Assembly: GCA_015501595.1 (NCBI GenBank)
Contig: JADNRX010000127.1
Span: forward strand, 62,001 to 126,000
Source: Hymenopellis radicata
Lineage: Eukaryota > Basidiomycota > Agaricomycetes > Agaricales > Physalacriaceae
Direction: 5' to 3'
Length of the DNA stretch: 64,000 nt
Below are positions 36,221-49,862 of this stretch, piece after piece; the stretch's first letter is position 1; the number at the start of each line of letters is the position of its first letter. The notes beneath the pieces are model-generated. The model was not told where the DNA came from. It ran no database searches and worked only from the letters and a program-made list of their open reading frames with translations. The position numbers were made by a program, and so were the translations under genes.

Positions 36221-38113
36221 ATGTCTGACAACAAAGACAGCGGAGTGCACGTCCCGGACGACGGCGAACAGTCGGATACGTACACTGGCGACGCTGAGTA
36301 TCAGCGCAAAGCGAACTTGCTAAATGGAGCCATGCAAGAGATAGGCATGGGGCGGTATCAGGTTCGTTGACCATCTACCTGAAGTTGGCCACGTAGTGAG
36401 CTGTTTGTTTTTCAGTGGGCTCTATTTGTCGTGACTGGATTCGGCTGGTTCGCGTAAGTCTTCCTCCTCAAAGTCAAGTTGTCCAGGCTTTAATTAGTTT
36501 CACTTATCAGAGATAACCTTTGGCCTGTCAGTAAACCTTCCATGCTGTACATCAACAGCAATAGATCCCTCTCCACAGGTAGTCACAGGTCTAATCCTAC
36601 CCCCAGTCCTCCAAGAATTTCGATTCCAAGGACCCTTCCTCAAACTCGGCAGAACATTGGCCTCCTCATCGGCGCCGTCTTCTGGGGCGTAGGCTCCGAC
36701 GTCTGGGGCCGTCGCATCTCCTTCAACATCACACTCCTCATCACAGGCGTCTTCGCCGTAGCCGCCGGCGGATCTCCCAATTACGTCGCTCTCTGCGCGT
36801 TCGCGTCCGTGTGGTCGATCGGCGTTGGGGGGAACCTCCCGGTGGACTCGGCCATCTTCCTCGAGTTCATCCCCGCGTCGCACCAGTACCTCCTGACGGT
36901 CCTGTCGATATGGTGGGCCTTTGGGCAGCTCATCGGGAGTCTTATTGCGTGGCCGCTTATCGGAAACTTTTCATGCGACGATAAGGCTTCTGAGTGTAGG
37001 AGAGAGGATAATCAGGGATGGAGGTATTTCTTGTATGCGATGGGTGGACTTATGCTCTTTTTGTGGTGCATCCGTTTCTTCCTGTTCAAGCTGTATGAAA
37101 GTCCGAAGTACCTTATGGGTCGTGGACGGGATGAGAAGGCGATTGAGGTTCTGCACGCGGTCGCTGAACGGAATGGGAAGACGGATTGTCGGCTGAGCGT
37201 GGAGGATTTACTAGGTTCTGTATCCGAGAAAGGTCAACAGCAGAGATGGACACTTCGGCCAAAGGAGCTATTCGGCGCAAGCTTTCTAACCTCAGTGGTA
37301 ACCATGTGAAGAGCTTATTTGCTACGAGGAAACTGGCCTATTCGACGAGTCTCATCATCGTCTTGTGGGGTACGCATTTCGAGCGGATTATCATCGGACA
37401 TTTGCTCATGCTTCCTCTAGCGCTTATTGGACTTGCATTCCCACTTTACAACGCCTTTGTCACGTATTTGTACGTTCTTTCAGTCGTTTTAAGGAAGATT
37501 CAGACTCACCTATGCACGGTAGCCTTTCAACGCGCGGCGCAGATTTCGGCGACGGTTCGACCTACATCACTTACCGCAACGTAAACGCATAGTCTCCACT
37601 CACTCTTTCCTTCTGCTCACCATCACTATAGCAAGTCATTCTGAGTGTCATCGGCGTCCCAGGCGCCCTCATCGCCGGCTACCTCGTCGAACTCCCAACC
37701 CTCGGCCGACGCGGAACCCTCTCTATATCCACTCTCCTGACAGGCGCCTTCATCCTTGCATCAACGACCGCGCGCTCATCAGCGGCTCTCCTTGGATGGA
37801 ATTGCGCGTACAGTTTTACGAGCAATGTCATGTACGGCGTTTTGTATGCGCTGACGCCGGAGTTGTTCCCGACGAAGGATCGTGGGACGGGGAACGCGCT
37901 TGCGGCGGCGGCGAATCGCGTTTTTGGGATTATGGTATGTGGATCTGAAGTTGGCATTGGGTGTGTTGATTTATGTGACAGGCGCCCATCATTGCCTTAT
38001 ACGCAGATTTGACGACGAGCGTTCCGATATATATCTCTGGCGCTTTGTTTTTGGTCGCAGGCTTCATTGCTCTCTTGCTGCCGTTTGACTCCAGAGGGAA
38101 AGCGGCCCTTTGA
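36221..38113 (+). CDS. Major facilitator superfamily transporter (SV2-like/sugar-porter type)
   Basis: Plasma-membrane or organelle secondary transporter with about 12 predicted spans. Start MSDNKDSGVHVPDD; first span after MGRYQWALFVVTGFGWFADN. Loop 2-3 carries the MFS signature as GSDVWGRRISFN. Other marks: WSIGVGGNLPVDSAIFLEF, YESPKYLMGRGRDEKAIEVL, GVPGALIAGYLVELPTLGRR, and PELFPTKDRGTGNALAAAAN near the C-terminus, a motif of SV2-like porters. About six introns. One frame break after GPFLKLG is repaired by one G at 36648-36649. Another possible shift is near 37215-37250. Substrate cannot be inferred. Confidence 0.85.
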
Positions 38114-38259
38114 AGGCGCCTGGAAGGCGCCACTCGGAGTACCACTGGGGCTAAACACGGCCGAAATAAAACTGGCAAGCTAAGATTTACAGCTACAACT
38201 TACTATAATATAGTATCTCGACTAGTGCGTATGCGCGTATGGGGTATATTTACTACATA

Positions 38260-40614
38260 TCAAGCCTTTTGCTTAAAGATAGAAATGTGTAGCGGCATCT
38301 GTGCACCCTCTTTGGGCCGGTCTTCAAGCAAGGGAAATAGGGCCTGACCTCCTGACCCGTGAATAATGGCGGGGGCATCCTTTGGAACGGAGAATTCGAA
38401 AGCGCTCAGGAGCTCGACCGTAAGTGCCTGGAGTTCCATGATTCTACAACAAGCTGAGGCCTTGGCTGCTTCTCGAAATGGAGCACTTACGCGAAACGCC
38501 ATCTAGAGGGTGATCCAATAAGCGTCAAGTGTCTTTACAAGTGAAAGTACGCACCCGATGCAGGACCTGACACCGGCGCCTGAAGTCGTCAGTATGCGCA
38601 GCCATCGTAAGGAAGAAGAGGTAACGAACTAAAATTCATTCTGTGGCGCAACACAAGATATGAGACTCAGCAAAAGAAAGGAATGAAACAGCGCGTACAG
38701 ATTCGCATACATGCCCACGGTCGTCTCTGGATGGTTCTCTTTCAGGAAACGCTTTCGGATTCCATTCATGAACATCCTTGCCCCATACGATCGGATTTCT
38801 GTTTACGCGTCATACGCGTTCGATACTTCAGAGGGGACACGGATACCTGTTATACATGTATATCGAGGTATGAATGGCTTGCCCTTTCGCGATGGGGATT
38901 TCCTTCAGTACCTTCCATCGCGGGTCGTGACGGGCTCTAGGAGGGGAAGAACATCGTTACGCTCTGCCACACGAACGAGCGTCTGCGCGAAGGGATGCAG
39001 GCGCAGGGCCTCCTACTCCGTGAGTTTGAGTACAAGGTGATAGACTGGCCTCGAATGAGAAGCCTTGCCTTGAGCGACGCGTTAAGCCAAGGCATCGCGT
39101 TGTAATCACTAGAAGTCAAGACGCCAGTGTCAGGCCGGACTTGTGATATCTCTTGTCTGATTCTATCCTGGTCTTCTGGGTGGCGGCTCAATTCGTACAA
39201 CAGCCAGGCTAAAGAGTTAGCAGTAGTGTCATGACCGGCAAATATAAATGTTCTTTGGAGGAAAAGAACGTCAGGTACTCTTTTGTATGGTAGAGAAGAG
39301 CGTACCCCATCTGTGCTGCGATCTCACTCTCCGTCATTCTCTTCCTCTCGTCGTTTGATAACGAAGAAAGAGCTGCCAAGACAACTTAAGGAGCAAGGTC
39401 AGAGAAAGGGGTCCAGGGCTCACCGAGAATATTGATGATGTCCTTTCCTTCCTCGATGCCGTCTTTAACGAACTGAAGTTCCCGATGATAAATGTCTCGC
39501 GCTATGTTCTCCATCGCCTGCCTGAACTCTCGGAGCTTGATATTTTCCCTCGTCGGCAGTTTGGTCATTATAGGCATGATGCTCTCGGGCAGATGACGCA
39601 GAACGCCTTGGGAGATGAAAACATCCGCTACCGAGGGAAAGAGCATGACCTCCGTGCTGGAAATATGAAACATATAAGTCTAACATTGCCTTTCTCCTTA
39701 ACCTTCGCATACAATAGATGGTTCAAAACGTCTTCTAAGGCGGAATGCGTGTTGTCGAGAGCACCGAACGAGTATCGGAAAGACGCTGGTAAATTTACGA
39801 GTGACGGCATTTCAATAAGAGACTAGATAACTTACTGACACCGATGATATCAAGTGTTGCTTTCTGTGTCCATGAGAGCATGTTTTGAACCTCGTGGCCT
39901 TCCCTCAGGGACTCCTTCAGCTTGTCCACGAGCTAATAAGTTCAGCATGAGTTATCGGCGCGTCACGATGAGAAAACCATCAAGATACGTACCTTGGATC
40001 CTGTCGCATGGAAGACGTCAAGATAGGACTGTAGATGAACAGCAGAAAATGCAGAATTCAAGATTTTGCGCTGCCGCGGATGATCCTGGTCTACGAGTGG
40101 GACGTGTCAGAGGAGATGTACTTTAAGTTGATCGAGCGACATACTGTTGGCTCCCAGAAGGCCGTTCCCGAAAAAAGCTGCAAGCAGACGAGTCGTATCC
40201 AAAGCCTTGGGGAACTGATATCCAGAGGCTTGCAAAATGTACTGCAAAGCCATAGGATCAGATACTAGGAGGACTGGTTCCTATCACCTTGTCAATATAT
40301 CAGTTTAGTTCAAAGCCGCGTATGCATACGCTGAGCACTCCAGCAATGCGGAAAACGCTTCCGTAATCACGGTACCAAGCAGTTTCGTAGTCACCGACAT
40401 TCTTCGCGTGGCGAAGCATGTATTGATGTCCTGTATATATGCATACTCATTTAATAGCCCAACAGTATAGACAGAGGGACTAACCAAGAAGCCATGAGGG
40501 GCTCGGAGGACCACGAATCATATCAATGCTGATTCTTTTGCGGTACAACCTAAACGCAAGGAATAGGACGAAGACAGAGAGGGCGACAGCAATAGGGTGC
40601 GGTGTGTCCATCAT
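38260..40614 (-). CDS. Cytochrome P450 (locus A)
   Basis: Membrane-anchored monooxygenase, ER-facing. From 40614: anchor IAVALSVFVLFLAFRLYRKR, then MIRGPPSPSWLLG and GDYETAWYRDYGSVFRIAG, a B-helix-side block EPVLLVSDPMALQYIL, and RKILNSAFSAVHLQSYL. The I-helix oxygen motif AGHDTTA is followed by LLYELSRHPEDQDRIRQEI, the K-helix ExxR (ETLR), and the heme loop GAGVRSCIGWRF, split by an intron after the cysteine. It ends PLHISIFKQKA at 38260. About ten short introns. It resembles locus D (MYMTRH/YMLRH, GDYE.AWYRDYGSVFRIAG) more than loci B and C. Convergent with the MFS gene, 147 bp apart. Substrate unknown. Confidence 0.87.
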
Positions 40615-42831
40615 GCTAGATAAGAGGAGCGTTGGGATCGTCATGATATGCACAGCTTATATACTCCCAGTTCGAACATAACGGTCCGGGTGCGAAATGA
40701 GCGGTTAGAGCCTGGGGGGGAATGCAGGTGTTCTCCGTAATCTCAGTTTACCACAGAAGACGCGAGGAGTCATGCCGCTCGTCGGAACAGAACTGAAAAG
40801 CATCAGGTGTTATAGCATGCCGGGGGATGGGAGAAAACATAGAAAGACACTTTGCATGGAAGCTTGATGTAAGTATGGCCTCGCCGTTCTGTCGGACATG
40901 CCACGCCCGTGGTAGCGGCGGTGGGGGTTAGTAGCGAAACTCCCACTGGGTTAGATGTCGACCCAATAATGACAGGTTGTGAGCAAGTGATTGTCAGAGT
41001 CGGATGACCTAATCATTCCCGATCTTATTCTGAACGCGTCACGTCAACGAGAGCTCAAACGACCCAGAAAGCAGCTCCTACTCCGATCGCCTTTCAGAGC
41101 CTACCTGCAGGTGTCTTGCAAGTTGTATTTGCGGAGCCTCTAGTGGTGTGCCTCCGAGTTGATCGCCAGGCCCGGGAGCCGCGTTCTCCAGAATGCATCC
41201 GTCACCCGAGCGCCATTCAGATATCACTTCAACGCATATGATGGGCCTGCGGAAATCCTTGTTCGCTTGGCTGAAGACTCACCCCAAGCTTTGCGATCTG
41301 GGGGATGAATCTCTTGAGGTAATTGGCAACATCAACGGTACGATGTCTCTTTTTCGAAAATGATATTATACCTGACTGTACGTTGCAGGGAGCCAGTATG
41401 ATACCCTCAATGCGCTGAAATTCATGAAACTGATCACAGAAAGACGCGAATAGTATTAGTATCTACTGTTTGCTTCCTCGTTTTCAAGTCTATCAGTCAT
41501 AACGCGACCACTTGTCGTTGTTCCTTGCCCGCGGATCTGCTCTTCTCTCTTTGTGATCTTCGGAAGGATAAAACCGGCCGTAGCGTCGCTCATCCGATGG
41601 TCCCCTGCCATTCCTCCAGAGATATGTTAAGAGCATCTCATCAATGAACAGTTGGGCACCACTCACTGTTCTTGTTGATCTTGGAACAAACGGGGTACTT
41701 TGATCTGTGGATCATGGCCCTTAGACTGCCCTACACCAAAGCGATGTGCACGTGGTGGCGGGATGGTGGTGGCGGTCGACGTTTCGAGGTAATCGGAGGT
41801 GAGCGGGGTCTAGGAGAGGGCAGCGGAAGAGGTAGAGTAGCAGTCTCAGGTCGATGTTTGGATGGCTTTCTAATCGGAATTGGAGGAGGTGTCCTGCGGC
41901 GAGTGGAACTGAGAGATTGTTCGACTGAGGCTGAAGTCAACTGATGAGGCGGTGCCGGCGCTGTATGAGAAGAAGATGCTTGACGCGAGCCTCTAGGAGC
42001 CGGGGGTGGTGGACGCCGTTGACGAGAACTCGACGAAGACGCAGTCGGAGGAACAGTAGCGAGTGGATGACCTGCATCTGTGCGCGGGTGTTCTTCCCGC
42101 AATCTTTCTGCGCGTTGTCGAAAAGATGGGGGTGGGCTTTGAGTTTCGTGAGGCGTCATGACTATGGGACAAGAACATTTCTCCTCGCAAGCTTTTATAC
42201 AAGGCAGAGTCTATCAACCTTGGCTGCACAATTACATGAGATTTTGCCGCTGAACAAAAGAGAACAAGTGTTGTTCATTGAATCATTTTTTTCGTGTCTC
42301 CGTGTTGTCTGGATGTACAACAAAAAGGGTCTCCTCACTAGCCGCCGGTCTTTTGTTCTAGGTGCATCTGAAGCAGTATCCACTGGTTACCTGTAGTGTC
42401 GGTACTAGTCGAGCTAGCTTAGTACACCAAAGCATGCCAAAAGGTTCCTGCGGAGACCAGAGGAGGTCGAGAAAACAGCGCCACAGTTCAACCCTCCGGG
42501 TCAGATGCACAGACTTGAACATCAATGACTTTGTGCGAGGGGTAAAAGTTTGCATGTGGCTGAGTCGTTTCCAGATTCGCTGTCCATCAGGGAGTTTCAT
42601 CATCAGTGTTTATACATCATGTATCGCGTACTTAAGTATTCTCTTCTTGCAGCACCTTTGCCATTAGACTATACCATCCGAATGCTGAGAACTATTCGAA
42701 TATTTCTGATCAAGCTCTATATCATCGCCTCCCCTCACGGCCAATAGTCTTTTGAAAGAGTGAACCCAACTTTGGTGGCTCGCGGCGGGCGACTCCACAG
42801 CGATAGAGCTTTCAGAGGTTGATGACTGCTG
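40615..42831. other. Long gap with weak coding remnants
   Basis: About 2.2 kb. On + at 41238-41453 a short spliced frame reads MMGLRKSLFAWLKTHPKL, ESLEVIGNING then YDTLNALKFMKLITERRE and a stop; it looks like the tail of a decayed gene. On - at 41731-42159 there is a proline/arginine-rich frame (PPPSFRQRAERLREEHP, RRTPPPIPIRKPSK) that could be a small disordered protein or chance GC-rich sequence. Nothing else seen. Confidence 0.4.
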
Positions 42832-45800
42832 CTAAATATCAGAAATCTGATACAGTACATGTTTAAAACATTGGACAGAACTCACCGGAGAGTCTGATGG
42901 AGCACTAACAAGTATATCCTCAAACGCGCTGAATCTCAGCGTCTCAGGTGGCCCGCCATACACATGAAGAGTCTTGAGGTCAAAATCCTTCTTGTATTTA
43001 TCATACCACACTCGTGGGGCAGTGTCGATTTCCAAAAAGTCTTGAAGCTCTGACAAGCATGCTGCCCAACGATCCGCTCTAAGAAATGTAGAAAGTAGTG
43101 GTAGGTTGCGCCTTCGGTTGTCATCGGAGAGTGCGAGAATTAGACAAAGGACAACCAAATTGTCAGATGTTGAGAGGTAATCCATCGTGTCTTGGAAGAC
43201 GGACGGTGCTGACACCTTCAAGGCAGCCAGGCCTTTCACGTAGGACACGGCTAAGAAGGAATAGATCATAGGACGTGTCCCTGTTGTATCCTCGGGGTTT
43301 GCATATTGGGATATCCCCAAAATTTCCATCAGGAAATCATCCAACCAACCTCGCCTTGCTAGCTCAGGGTACGTCTCGATCCACAGGCAGTTACAGGCAC
43401 GGGAAGGCTCGACTCTGCGCGAGAGGTCCAAAATCTCAGTCGCAAGTTCGACTACACCGCAAATGCGCGGAAAGTCATTGAACGCAACTGCTATAAGTTC
43501 ATGCTCGAGGATAGGTGAGATTCCGTTACAGAACCGTTCGTAGAGATTGGAGTCCAGGGTGGATATTCGAACTAGCGCGTGCACTATCTTCCGCTTATCG
43601 CTCGACACTAAAGTTCCATCGCAGAATGCTTCGGAGATAATGACCGCGTTCAAGGCATGGTAGGTGGCCGTGAGTATGCTGGGGCTATGTTGTCTGAGAG
43701 TTCCGCCCAATCCTCGTAAATAAGGCCGACGTACTCTCTTATGAAAAAGAGAAGTTCAGCCACTGGTGTCTTGTGCGTCACGATTAAGGCGCCATCCTGG
43801 GGTCTAGGAATCGGCAGTGGTTCGTCTTCGTCAGGCTCATCACATGAACCAGTTTTACTGTTCAGAAGGACGTGACGCGTCTGAATGAGCGCAAGATTGA
43901 ACAGAATGTCTGCTGGCAGACCATCGTAGTCTTCACCGGAACAGGTATCAGGGAAGAGAACAAGCAGGAGATATTCAACGATCGACGGCCGCAAGAGGAT
44001 GGTAAAGATCCAACGCAGTTCGACAGGATATGCACTGGGGAATTCGGGCGATGTTCGCACTTTCAACCGGAACGAATTCGGATTCAGGGCACCGAATTCG
44101 GGATGGCGACCGTCAATGAATAGAGGTAGCGAAACGAGGCCGACACAGATGGGATCACACATCGTGATCTCAGAACATCCATGAGATTGTATGAGCCAAG
44201 GGAGTACTGTTGACCATACCGGAGAATCGTTGTCGCCCACGTCAAGCCAATCAACCCCGGTGGACAATGCGTTCTGAAGAATTCTAGCCCAAACGAGTAC
44301 ATCGAACCTCTGACAAGAACTGCTTCCGAGAGAGATGTGGTGACGCAAAAACGCGATGGCATGTTCGGGATACTTTCGACTGACGAGCAAAGAGAGGGTG
44401 TTCGGCCCTCTCACCGCACGGGTCAGAGATGGCGTCAAAACATTTGGAGGTACAAATTCATACTCGGGAATTGGAGGCTCGATGCGAATATGAACACGAT
44501 AAAGGCGCTCGTATGCCGTCTGCTTGTCTGGCGCCGTGTACTCCATAGATTCTACAAGCATGCAAATTCTTTGTGCAACATCGGGAATACCAGTCTTGAT
44601 AACAGAGAATAGCTCCAGCGGTAGGGCGCTCATAGCTTGCAGGACAATGCTCTGCACCGAGGTATTCGATGAGATGTTGTATAGACCAATCAGAGCACGG
44701 GCTTCGAGAGCATCGGACATGCTTTCCACAATCAATTTCTCTACGTCTCTGAGAGATATAGTCCATGGTGGCGTTTCCGCTGATGCCATGTCCCGGGTAA
44801 CATTCGACTGACCTGGAAAGGACCAGCGAATTGCACGAAGGTGACGGGTGATCCAAAGGCAGAGGCGATTCTGGCGGGACATCGTACAAAGAGAGGCGGA
44901 AATGGAATAGGAATAGAGCGTCAAGTAGGTCTTGTACGGACAATCGGGTCTCAATATGGGTAGGAAAGTCGTGCCGAAGTACGCGACGAAGGCAATAAAT
45001 GCAATAACGCTGACCAGTGCAGCACCGGGTGTATTGAGGGATCGGACGTGAAGAATGAGGCCAAAAAAGAACACGCCGAGAGCGACATGCATGAGGACTG
45101 GCAGCAGACCGATGATGAGAGGTACATGCCATTTTTCGATGTTTTCAAACCGAAATTGGCGGATGCGACTACGATCACGAGGAGTACCCGAGGGGACGGC
45201 CATGTACTGGTGGATCCACTGCTTCATGAGCACAGCCATCAAGGCTGTCGTCAAGCTCAATGCAAGACTCGTGTACCAGAGCACATTGACCCAGGCGTCT
45301 GTCCGCGAGGGGCGTACAGGGGAAGTGGGAGTGATGTTTGAGGAGACGACGGAGGAGGCAGGAAGACCATCCATCATTGCGCGCTGAAGATGAAGCATTT
45401 CGTACATCATATATGCGCTGACCTGATTGTAATCGACCTGCAGGTTCGGCGAAGTCTGGGTGACGAAGGTCGAAACAACGGCAGAAAACAGTCCGGCCTA
45501 GTTGAATGGTCAGTTTTTTTCTAACGCAATGGCTCGTGCAGCAACTTACGAAAACAAGCAAGACGTCCAACGCGTCTCGCCAATCCTCGACTCTATCGGC
45601 GTCAAATTTGGCGTACTCTTCCAGAAATGTTTTCCAAACTCGCGCCATAGGGCCCATTTCTTTGAAAGGCTCATCCTCAGAAAACTTCTGTTCATAGTCG
45701 AACGCGTCGGTGCCTGCGTGGCGTAAGTTATTTCAGGATCAGCGGAAACATACGAACACCAACCTCTCTCGACCCTCGAATGCCCACCTTTGAAGCCCGC

Positions 45801-45944
45801 TAGCTTACGCTTTCTGCTTCTGCGCTTGCTTGCCGGCTGCGCTGGTATGCGCACGTTCCGAATGCTGTCTGGCGGTTTGGACTGGCCATCATTTCTATCG
45901 CGACTCCCATTAGAGGAGGAATCGTCGAAGCTCGACGACGGCAT
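42832..45944 (-). CDS. DUF6535-family membrane protein
   Basis: Agaricomycete-specific family of unknown function. The N-terminus (start 45944, MPSSSFDDSSSNG) is Ser/basic-rich and cytosolic by charge. The conserved DUF6535 core follows: VWKTFLEEYAKFDADRVEDW, a membrane span, then VNVLWYTSLALSLTTALMAV, LMKQWIHQYMAVPSGTPRDR, WHVPLIIGLLPVLMHVALG and a fourth hydrophobic span. The rest, about 750 residues, is a helical, HEAT-like body (ALIGLYNISSNTSVQSIV; PLLSTFLRADRWAACL). The frame breaks at 43681-43684 (GGGG on +); adding one base rejoins two overlapping frames (LSDNI to PSILTATYH). Two introns near the N-terminus. Such genes are numerous in mushrooms. Confidence 0.83.
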
Positions 45945-46810
45945 ATATGTAGCGGCAGTGGGGTGGCGTCTCTTGCTTTGGTAGAGTCGTGGTAGTTGGG
46001 AAGGTAAGGGTACGGTGATTCCAATGATGTCGTATTGATATTCACCAAGGTACGTTGTTCTCCTTTTGGGTAAAACGAACTTATCAGAACAACATCAGGG
46101 GCATGGAGGACGCGACTGTGCCTACCGCAGACAACAAGGCCGGTCTTCATCCTATTCGAGAGGATACCACAGCATGGCATCAAATACTGTACTGTACTCC
46201 TCAAGAGTATCACTGATTACCTTCCACTCGCGTCGACCAGGCAGAGGGTATGCTGTGACTTCTGTCGATGGAGGGGAAACGCATACCCGCGCTCAGGGTT
46301 AACTTCGGTGCTAAACAAACGAGTTGCCGAAACAGGTGTGTAACCCTAACCTCAAGCTGCTCACAAAGTTTCCCTTCCGGCCCTGCTTCCGGCTTGAACT
46401 TCAACTTAACCATCACCTGGCCATCACATGCCTGGTGTCGTTTGGCGTGTAATATACTCGCCGAAGCTCCACTGGTGAGTTCCATCTCTATTTAGGTTTA
46501 TAGCTTGTAAGTGGAAACATGTTCCTACGCGTATGGAGCCCTGCTGATACACGACGTCTAGGCAATACGCTGTCTTGAAGCAGAAAGGACCTGTGAATCC
46601 ATGGATTTGACTTCGACACGCAATCGACACGGTGCAACTTTGGACAAAAGTGAAAAAAATATATGACTCATTCCAACAAGCGCGCTATGCAGCTCAGGAA
46701 CTCATCTAGGAAAACAACCAGACTGTATATCAACCTATCCCTGCATGTGATACACCGCTGCCTTGATGAGAAAAGCGGAGTTTTTTATGCTTCTCCTTCC
46801 TTCCCCCACC
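45945..46810. other. Intergenic region, nothing recognised
   Basis: About 0.87 kb between two divergent genes. A minus-strand frame at 46210-46485 has ordinary composition but no motif, intron or start context that supports it. Confidence 0.45.
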
Positions 46811-49180
46811 ATGACCTTCCTACTCTTTGCTCTCTCTGTCCTGATACTCACTACGTACATCATCAAAACATACCGAAAAGATTCCACAATACGATCAATC
46901 CAAGGACCTCCCAACCTATCCTGGCTGCTAGGCCCGTATCTCCATCTTCCATAACACGACCTCCCACTCACGCCTTTACAGGTAACCAGCGCGTAGGCCT
47001 CGACAGACACGCTGCCTCAAACCTCGGCGACTACAAATCGTGGTACGACAAATACGGGTCAGTGTATCGCGTTGCTGGAGTTTTTAGCGTGAGTCGCCTC
47101 TCTCGCTCCCATAACATTCTCCGTGCCGACGAGCATATCCAGGAATCCATCCTCGTACTCGCCGATCCCAAAGCCATCCAATACGTACTCCACACCTCTG
47201 GTTATAGGTTCCCAAAAACCGGCGATTCCGATCATCTATCGGAAATGGTGTTCGGGCCTGGGATTGTGTCGGCTGCTGGTGAGCGCTAAAGTGCTTCTTT
47301 TATACTACCTATTGATGATGGCGGGAACAGGAAAACAACATCAACGCCAGAGACGCGTTTTGAATGGCGCATTCTCTTCTACGCAGATTCAGTCTTATTT
47401 AAAGGTTTCCCAGACGTTTTCCGCCAGAGTAAGTATGCGTTTCTGATCAAGGCTTATGATGGAGTAATTTTCATGATTTGGAAAGCTCGTGGAAAAGCTC
47501 AACGAAAGCTTAAATGGTCAACATAGGGTATACAACATTGCTCATTGGGTGCGGAACGTCGCTCTTGATATAATCGGAATGAGTACGCATTTCATGAGTC
47601 GTCCCCTCATCCCACTCACGCCGACACACTTCTAGCTTCGTTCAGATATCACTTTGACGCAATCGAAGGGAAAGAGAACGAGATAGCTAACCGAATGGAG
47701 GCCATCTTGTCAGTAGACTCTTCAACTTTCTCAGCTCATCGTTAACAATAACATCCGCTTCAGACCGGACAGCCAACTTTCCCTCTCCGCATTGCAACTA
47801 GTCTTAAGCCAGGGTCTTTTACGCCACCTTCCAACGTTTCTCGTTTCGTTGATGACGAAACTGCCGTTTGAGGATGTAATCAAGTTCAGGGAGTTTCGGC
47901 GGGTGGTGGACGCTACGGCGAGGGATCTGCATGAGCGGCAAGTTCAAGCTATCAGAGAAGTTGGTGTTGAAGACGAGAAAGATATCGTGAATTTACTAGG
48001 TTCGCTCATTTTTGTTTACTGTGTATATGCTAAGACATGTACAGCCATGTCGTCCTTGTCTGACGACGAGACGATGAGGATGGAAGAAGCCGAGATTATC
48101 TCGCAGATGGTGTGCGTAGCCTCCCTTCTCACCTAGTACTTATTCGTACGCTCATCTATAAACCGCCAGGACATTCATATTCGCAGGGCACGACACCACA
48201 GCTGCCGCGGTCGGATGGCTCTTATACGAGCTGAGCACCCACCCCTCTGACCAGATCAAAATCCGGGAAGAGATCTTACAGATGCGGAGCACTTGCGCCT
48301 CCCCCTTATCCCTGAACGACTATAATTCTATGCCTCTATTGAACGCCGCTATAAAGGTGTCCACTCTCCTCTCCCACCCACCTCCTATGCTCATTCCCTC
48401 GACAGGAATCCCTCCGCCGCAACTCCTTCGTGCACACCCTCAGACGCGTCGCAGCGCGAGACGACGTCATACCGCTTTCCCATCCTATCAAGACTCGGGA
48501 GGGAAAGGTGCTCAGCGAGGTCCCGGTAAGGAAAGGACAGTCCGTGGATGTGCCGGTGCACTTGTACCACAGGTCAGTTCATTGCTGGGGTTTAGTCGGA
48601 TGTTGAGACTCTGTACCCCTCTAGCTTGCGGAGCGTGTGGGGCGAAGACGCAGACGACTGGAACCCGGGACGATTTTTGAACGGGCAGGATCAGGACGTG
48701 ACGGTTGGCGTGTATGCGAATCTGTGAGTGGGGTGTTCTTCAACCAACAGCGGACGTGCTGATCATTTACATAACTTGGATGGCAGGTTGACGTTTAGTA
48801 TGTCCCCACCCATTTTGCGAGAGTCATTTGAAACTGAGAAGAACGGCTTATAGGTGCGGGTGTTCGAGCGTGTATCGGGTAAGCGTGTCCTTCCTTCCTG
48901 GCTTCTCAAGTTGCTAACATACTTACCCCCAGGTGGCGATTCGCGTGAGTCCTCGTCATCCAATTTCCTACGGCACGATTCCTAATGCATCATATTCAGG
49001 ATCATGGAAATCCAAAGCATCGTAGTAGAACTCCTCAGCTCGTTCGAGTTCTCTCTTCCAAAGGAGAGTCCTCCCCTGATACACGGATCGGGACTGCAAA
49101 TGGTATTCCCATTGGTGAAGGGTAGGGAGATGGAGGGTATGCAGATCCCGCTATGCGTATCGCCTATTGATTCAAAGTAA
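46811..49180 (+). CDS. Cytochrome P450 (locus B)
   Basis: Most complete P450 of the window. Start at 46811: anchor MTFLLFALSVLILTTYIIK, then IQGPPNLSWLLG, GDYKSWYDKYGSVYRVAG, LVLADPKAIQYVLHTSGYRF, QRRVLNGAFSSTQIQSYLK. The I-helix is FAGHDTTAAAVGWLLYEL; the K-helix ExxR is ESLRRN then FVHTLRRVAARDDVIPL; PERF-type motif DDWNPGRFLNG; heme loop SAGVRACIGWRFAIMEIQ built from three small exons (about 48786-49008). It ends at the TAA 49178-49180. About eleven introns. All catalytic landmarks are present and no frame break was needed in the parts I read. Most similar within the window to pseudogene C. Confidence 0.89.
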
Positions 49181-49854
49181 TTTGGGCGACTGTATGCACA
49201 CTGTTACTACCAACTTCCAGAGTAAACCATCATTGAATAAGATTCCTTGTCACTCCGCGGACACCAGTCGTCCGGAAACTATCTTCCAGGTCGTGCCCAG
49301 AACCAACTTTCCTGCCCTACGGAAGAGTCAATCCCAGACGAAGCGGGAACAGTTTCAATACGCGCCAGGTTCCGGAGGCGTCGAGGATCCGCCAACAACA
49401 ACGACGCGGGCATGTTCATTTGTCGATTGAGAGGCGGCGCAGATTTCGTGAGCTGGTAGGGTAACACAAGAGGTCCGAAATTCAGAGAGACGCGCCTACG
49501 CTGCCTCTGTACCACCCCCGCAAGTTCACGATGGACTGCGCGCGCGCCTTGAGCCATCCAGATGCCACACTCGCTACACGGATACAGCACCGTCTTTGAA
49601 GGGCTGGCCTGCAAGGAGACGATTCGATTTCGTTTGGGAACAACATGAAACGGTCTTACTGTGGTCTTGGCGTCGAATTCAGACCCACTCTTCTCTCGAA
49701 GTCAGACTCTTCATCAAGACGAATTATTGCGGCGTCCTTGCCTGCAATAACTGTTTATCTATTGATAATTGGTCTGACTCCTCATAAAAGGCACCAGATC
49801 TACAGTTTGAAAAATGGTGAGCACGTGTGGTATAGGCAATTGTTGTCTCTCACA
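49181..49854. other. Intergenic region left of the MITE
   Basis: About 0.67 kb with only short overlapping frames; nothing recognised. Confidence 0.4.
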
Positions 49855-49862
49855 GTCAGCCT

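Noticed and set aside
41210..41236. P450 fragment suggested by a PFRYHFNA reading
   Set aside because: Only about eight residues match the P450 ASFRYHFDA block and flanking sequence has no P450 similarity in any frame.
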